A stretch of 64,000 bases of DNA from Bacteroidota bacterium (GTDB taxonomy: Bacteria > Bacteroidota > JABWAT01), in NCBI GenBank assembly GCA_017303995.1, contig JAFLBE010000001.1, forward strand, positions 124,001 to 188,000, read 5' to 3'. The notes beneath the pieces are model-generated. The model was not told the origin of the DNA, searched no databases, and saw nothing but the letters and a program-made list of their open reading frames with translations. Position 1 is the stretch's first letter; each line of letters opens with the position of its first letter. A program made the position numbers and the translations under genes. Positions 60,891 through 64,000 of this stretch are shown here, piece after piece.

Positions 60891-61775
60891 ATGTCATCAC
60901 AACCAAAATTAGCTGATCTGATTCCTCAGCTTCCACTTAAAATTAAAGCAGCAAAAGTTGTTGAAGGATATATTACCGGCATCCATTCTTCACCTTTTCG
61001 TGGCTTTTCAGCTGAGTTTGAACAATACCGAACCTATCAGCATGGCGATGATTTGCGCTATTTTGACTGGAAGGTCTGGGCAAAAAATGAAAAGAAATAT
61101 ATTCGTCAGTATTCAGAGGAAACAAATCTCAGATGCACGGTTGTCGTTGATTGTTCTGCAAGTATGGGTTTCCCGGATGACTATCCGACTAAATGGGATT
61201 TCACTAAGGTTCTTGCTGCAAGCCTTATTCACCTTTTAATTAGACAACGTGATGCTGCCGGTTTGATTGCTGTTTCAGATGAGGTTACTGTTCACCGGGT
61301 ACCAAGAGGTGTTTCGTGGTATGAAAGTGATCTTTTTGCCCAACTTGAAAAGTTATCACCCAAAGCAGCAACCCAGTTAAATATTGGATTAGAATTGGCC
61401 GCAAGTATTCATTCACGCAGGGGATTGATCATTGTAATTTCTGATTTTATGCAGGATCTGAATCAGTTAATTCCTGGATTCAGGCTATTATCATCTCAGA
61501 AAAATGATATTATCGCACTTCAAATCTTGCACGATAATGAACTGAAACTTGAAGCAGTCACCGATGTTTTGCTCGAAGACAGTGAAACAGGCGAACGAAT
61601 CGAAACAAATTTCCAACAAATCAGGCAATCGTATCAAAACGCAGTTACTTCCTGGCAAACAGATCTTACCACCTTTTTCAGGAACAATGGAATCCAGTTT
61701 CTGAGTGCACGGACAAGTGAACCCTTTGCTTTTGTTTTAAAAGAATTGCTGCAACATCGGGTTGGGAAAAGGTAA
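60891..61775 (+). CDS. Second DUF58 (VWA-like) protein
   Basis: A 294-residue DUF58 protein beginning MSSQPKLADLIPQLPLKIKA. Typical blocks are FRGFSAEFEQYRTYQHGDDL, RYFDWKVWAKNEKKYIRQYS, CTVVVDCSASMGFP (MIDAS-like) and RGLIIVISDFMQDL. It starts 6 bp after the MalG-like permease, so it is co-transcribed with a sugar importer. No MoxR ATPase is next to it, unlike the DUF58 gene at 41931. Confidence 0.88.
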   Translation: MSSQPKLADLIPQLPLKIKAAKVVEGYITGIHSSPFRGFSAEFEQYRTYQHGDDLRYFDWKVWAKNEKKYIRQYSEETNLRCTVVVDCSASMGFPDDYPTKWDFTKVLAASLIHLLIRQRDAAGLIAVSDEVTVHRVPRGVSWYESDLFAQLEKLSPKAATQLNIGLELAASIHSRRGLIIVISDFMQDLNQLIPGFRLLSSQKNDIIALQILHDNELKLEAVTDVLLEDSETGERIETNFQQIRQSYQNAVTSWQTDLTTFFRNNGIQFLSARTSEPFAFVLKELLQHRVGKR

Positions 61776-61793
61776 ATATGGAACAAGTTATAA

Positions 61794-61896
61794 GTCAAGT
61801 GAAGCGAAAATCCCGAATTAACTGCGGGGTTATAAGTTACAAGTTATAAGTGAAAAGTCGAGTGTAGCGAAAATCCCGTCTTGCTAGCGGGATCAG
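61794..61896. repeat. Two copies of the dispersed gcgaa-atcccg repeat module
   Basis: Copies at about 61794-61830 (caagtgaagcgaaaatcccg) and 61857-61896 (gtcgagtgtagcgaaaatcc, then a cttgctagcggg hairpin) separated by gttataagttacaagttata. Same module as at 38784 and 49188. The 61776-61975 gap otherwise holds only the AT-rich region before the GH13 lipoprotein. Confidence 0.6.
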
Positions 61897-61975
61897 CGTG
61901 GTACATGTAAATTTCATTTTTTTCAATAAAACAAAGATTGAAAATCAAAATCAATTACATAACGTGGGGCGATAA

Positions 61976-63754
61976 ATGAAGAAAATCACAATTTTATTTA
62001 GCTTTTTGCTAAGTATGATCCTGATTGCAGGATGTATGAAGGAGAAACGGGAAATGATTACTCTGGATCTTGGCGGCACCTGGAAATTTAAAATTGATTC
62101 TTCAGCAACCGGAGAACAGAAGAAATGGCATTTGTCAGAAACTGACCATTCAAAATGGGATACAGTAAAAGTGCCTGAGAATTGGGATTCTTATGGAATT
62201 GAAACTTACGATGGTGTGGCCTGGTTCTGGCGGGAATTTACACTTCCTGAAACCAAAGAAAAACTTGCGGTTGTGTTTGATGCGGTTGATGATGATGCTG
62301 TTGTGTTTATCAATGAAACAAAAGTTGGTAATCACGAAGGTTGGGGACGGAAATTCTATTTTGATATTACCTCTGCAGTTAAACCAGGTGTGAATACCAT
62401 TGCTGTCAGAGTGAATGATATTGAAGGACCTGGCGGAATCAATAAACCGGTTACCATCCGATCATTTGAAAATGATGCAGATCTGATGAAAGGGCCGTTT
62501 GCCGATTCTCTGGCACCTAAACCACCCGATTGGGCAAGAAATGCGGTTATATACGAAATATTTGTGCGTGATTTCAGCAAAGAAGGAACCTTTAACGGGG
62601 TTGAAGACGGGTTGCCAAGATTGAAGGAATTGGGAGCTGATATTTTGTGGTTGATGCCAATTCATGAAATCGGCGAGATAAAGAGAAAAGGGAAGTTTGG
62701 GAGTCCGTATTCTGTAAAAGATTATTACAGCATCAATAAGGATTTTGGAACTGCAGACGATTTAAAATCTTTGGTTGCTGCAGCCCACAAACTTGAAATG
62801 AAAGTGATCATTGACATTGTGGTTAATCACACCAGTTGGGATTCGAAATTACTGAAGGAGCATCCTGAGTGGTTTTCAAAGGATTTGAACGGAAAAATAC
62901 TTCCACCGGTTGCTGATTGGTGGGATGTTGCTGATTTGAATTATGACTTGCCGGAAGTTCAAAATTATATGAAAACCATGCTGTCATGGTGGGTCACTGA
63001 ATTTGATCTTGACGGATTCAGGTGCGATGTGGCTGAAATGGTTCCGAATAGTTTCTGGTCGGCAGCAATTGGTGAAGTTCAGAAAACAAAACCAACATTT
63101 TGGCTTGCTGAAGGTTCGACACCCGATTTGCACATGGCCGGATTTCATGCAACTTATTCCTGGAATATTTACGACAAACTTGAACCCATTTTGACCGGAA
63201 AAGATTCTGCAGGGGTTGTTTACAAAATGCTAAGTAATGAAAAACTGGAGTATCCGAAACAATCATTAAGACTCCGGTTCAGTGAAAATCACGATAAATA
63301 TCCGCAGCAGACTGTTTTTGGCGAACGGGAAAGTCAGATTGCTACGTTTTTAACCTGGATGCTTCCGGGTATCCCGATGATTTATAATGGAATGGAAGTT
63401 GCAAACGAGAAACGTCTCGATTTATTTGAAAAAACGGATATTAACTGGGGAAATGAGCCTTCAACCCATTCGTGGACAGTTTTTTATAAAAATTTAAAGG
63501 CAGTTAGAAAAGAATTTCCCTTCCTCGAAGAAGTTCCTGTCGTGAGAATCGCTTCCGGTGATCAGCAAGTGCTTTGTTTCAGCAGAAAAAACCCGTGGAC
63601 GGATCAAAAAGTTGTAGCGGTGATGAATTTTACAAAGGAATTGAAAACCATTCCATTTAAATCTGCTGAAACCGGAAAATTAAACGGATTGCTGGGAGAT
63701 GGTAAAACGCTTACCCTTCCACCTTACGGATTTGATTATTTTGTGACTGAATGA
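61976..63754 (+). CDS. GH13 alpha-amylase-family lipoprotein with GH2-like N-terminal beta-sandwich
   Basis: A 592-residue lipoprotein: MKKITILFSFLLSMILIAGC carries a clear lipobox (LIAGC). Residues about 25-165 form a galactose-binding-like jelly roll of the type found at the N-terminus of GH2 enzymes (DLGGTWKFKIDSSATGEQK, VPENWDSYGIETYDGVAWFW, VFINETKVGNHEGWG). Residues about 190-560 are a GH13 barrel: AVIYEIFVRDFSKEGTFNGV, VIIDIVVNHTSW, GFRCDVAEMVP (Asp351), WLAEGSTPD (Glu379) and FSENHDKYPQQ (Asp440). It lies after the importer and probably trims maltodextrins in the periplasm. Its stop overlaps the birA ATG. Confidence 0.87.
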   Translation: MKKITILFSFLLSMILIAGCMKEKREMITLDLGGTWKFKIDSSATGEQKKWHLSETDHSKWDTVKVPENWDSYGIETYDGVAWFWREFTLPETKEKLAVVFDAVDDDAVVFINETKVGNHEGWGRKFYFDITSAVKPGVNTIAVRVNDIEGPGGINKPVTIRSFENDADLMKGPFADSLAPKPPDWARNAVIYEIFVRDFSKEGTFNGVEDGLPRLKELGADILWLMPIHEIGEIKRKGKFGSPYSVKDYYSINKDFGTADDLKSLVAAAHKLEMKVIIDIVVNHTSWDSKLLKEHPEWFSKDLNGKILPPVADWWDVADLNYDLPEVQNYMKTMLSWWVTEFDLDGFRCDVAEMVPNSFWSAAIGEVQKTKPTFWLAEGSTPDLHMAGFHATYSWNIYDKLEPILTGKDSAGVVYKMLSNEKLEYPKQSLRLRFSENHDKYPQQTVFGERESQIATFLTWMLPGIPMIYNGMEVANEKRLDLFEKTDINWGNEPSTHSWTVFYKNLKAVRKEFPFLEEVPVVRIASGDQQVLCFSRKNPWTDQKVVAVMNFTKELKTIPFKSAETGKLNGLLGDGKTLTLPPYGFDYFVTE

Positions 63755-64000
63755 CGGAAGCTTTTACTCCCTTCAATCTTGCAGACTATCAATCCTTTTT
63801 GACTTCGTCATGGGGTTCAGAAATTCTGGTTTTCGAAGAATTGGAATCCACAAGTGACTACCTCAGAAATTTACCGGATTTCAATTCAGGGCTGGTGGTT
63901 TTAGCAGAAACCCAATCGTCAGGGCGAGGTCGTCTTGGTCGGAAATGGGCCGATGAAAAAGGGTCAAACCTGTTATTCAGCATTGGATGGAAAGTTGAAA
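63751..64000 (+). CDS. birA: Biotin--[acetyl-CoA carboxylase] ligase, N-terminal part
   Basis: The ATG overlaps the GH13 stop (ATGA at 63751-63754) and the frame stays open to the window edge, giving 83 residues. It begins MTEAFTPFNLADYQSFLTSS, and contains VFEELESTSDYLRNL and the biotin/ATP loop ETQSSGRGRLGRKWADEKGS, followed by LLFSIGW. No N-terminal HTH is present, so it is the non-regulatory class I type of biotin ligase. The C-terminal part lies outside the window. Confidence 0.92.
   Translation, partial: MTEAFTPFNLADYQSFLTSSWGSEILVFEELESTSDYLRNLPDFNSGLVVLAETQSSGRGRLGRKWADEKGSNLLFSIGWKVE

Overview
The window is a moderately AT-rich chromosomal segment from a bacterium of the FCB group (Bacteroidota / Ignavibacteriota / Calditrichota-like). 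Four secreted proteins end in the Por/T9SS-type C-terminal sorting domain with the PNPFNP signature. There is a complete Bat (aerotolerance-type) operon, a DPP-IV-type S9 peptidase and a giant hybrid two-component sensor. Several genes are preceded by TTG-N19-21-TAnnTTTG promoters, the Bacteroidota form, rather than the E. coli form. The exact phylum cannot be fixed from this sequence alone. No phage, transposase, CRISPR array or rRNA was found.

Layout. 1-5 kb: a truncated hexose-6-phosphate mutarotase, a leftward group (PepP, Lon-N domain protein, MBL hydrolase) and MazG. 5-10 kb: two glycosyltransferases, then a leftward M28 peptidase / PstS-like lipoprotein pair. 10-17.6 kb: a secreted protein plus an outer-membrane barrel fused to a ComEA-like HhH, a hydrolase, a T9SS-exported esterase, a 2Fe-2S ferredoxin-PAS-SpoIIE signalling cassette, then a RhuM remnant and DinD. 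17.6-22.7 kb: Smr, CoA-transferase, SDR, MnmM-like methylase, hemolysin III, and ribosomal proteins bL21-bL27. 23-31 kb: RmlD-like reductase, rhodanese, DPP-IV peptidase and a 1486-residue hybrid kinase. 31-40.8 kb: a T9SS protein, urocanase, a GH13 enzyme, GAF/HD-GYP, RsmI-like methylase, flavin reductase and small housekeeping genes. 40.9-49.2 kb: the MoxR-DUF58-Bat operon. 49.2-49.8 kb: a tRNA-Leu gene preceded by three tandem truncated tRNA-like copies. 49.8-51.4 kb: an AspT-family exchanger. 52-63.7 kb: a carbohydrate region with twin T9SS surface proteins, a MalEFG-type ABC importer without its ATPase, an orphan DUF58 protein and a GH13 lipoprotein. The window ends inside birA.

How the genes fit together. 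The right-hand 12 kb reads as an alpha-glucan acquisition locus: surface proteins with Asp-box and glycan-binding-like domains, a MalEFG-like importer, and a GH13 lipoprotein, with a second GH13 enzyme at 33.8 kb. MoxR/DUF58/BatA-E form a membrane-associated von Willebrand complex.

Most unusual element. Before tRNA-Leu(CAA) stand three about 98-bp repeats. Each keeps the tRNA leader, the 5' acceptor strand, the D arm and most of the variable arm. In each, the anticodon arm is replaced by an 18-bp palindrome that also occurs, exactly, in a dispersed intergenic repeat at 4921-4938. All three lie downstream of a good promoter match and so should be part of the tRNA precursor. Second in interest is a sharply bounded 1.34-kb tract of apparent identity shared by the two surface-protein genes, which suggests gene conversion.
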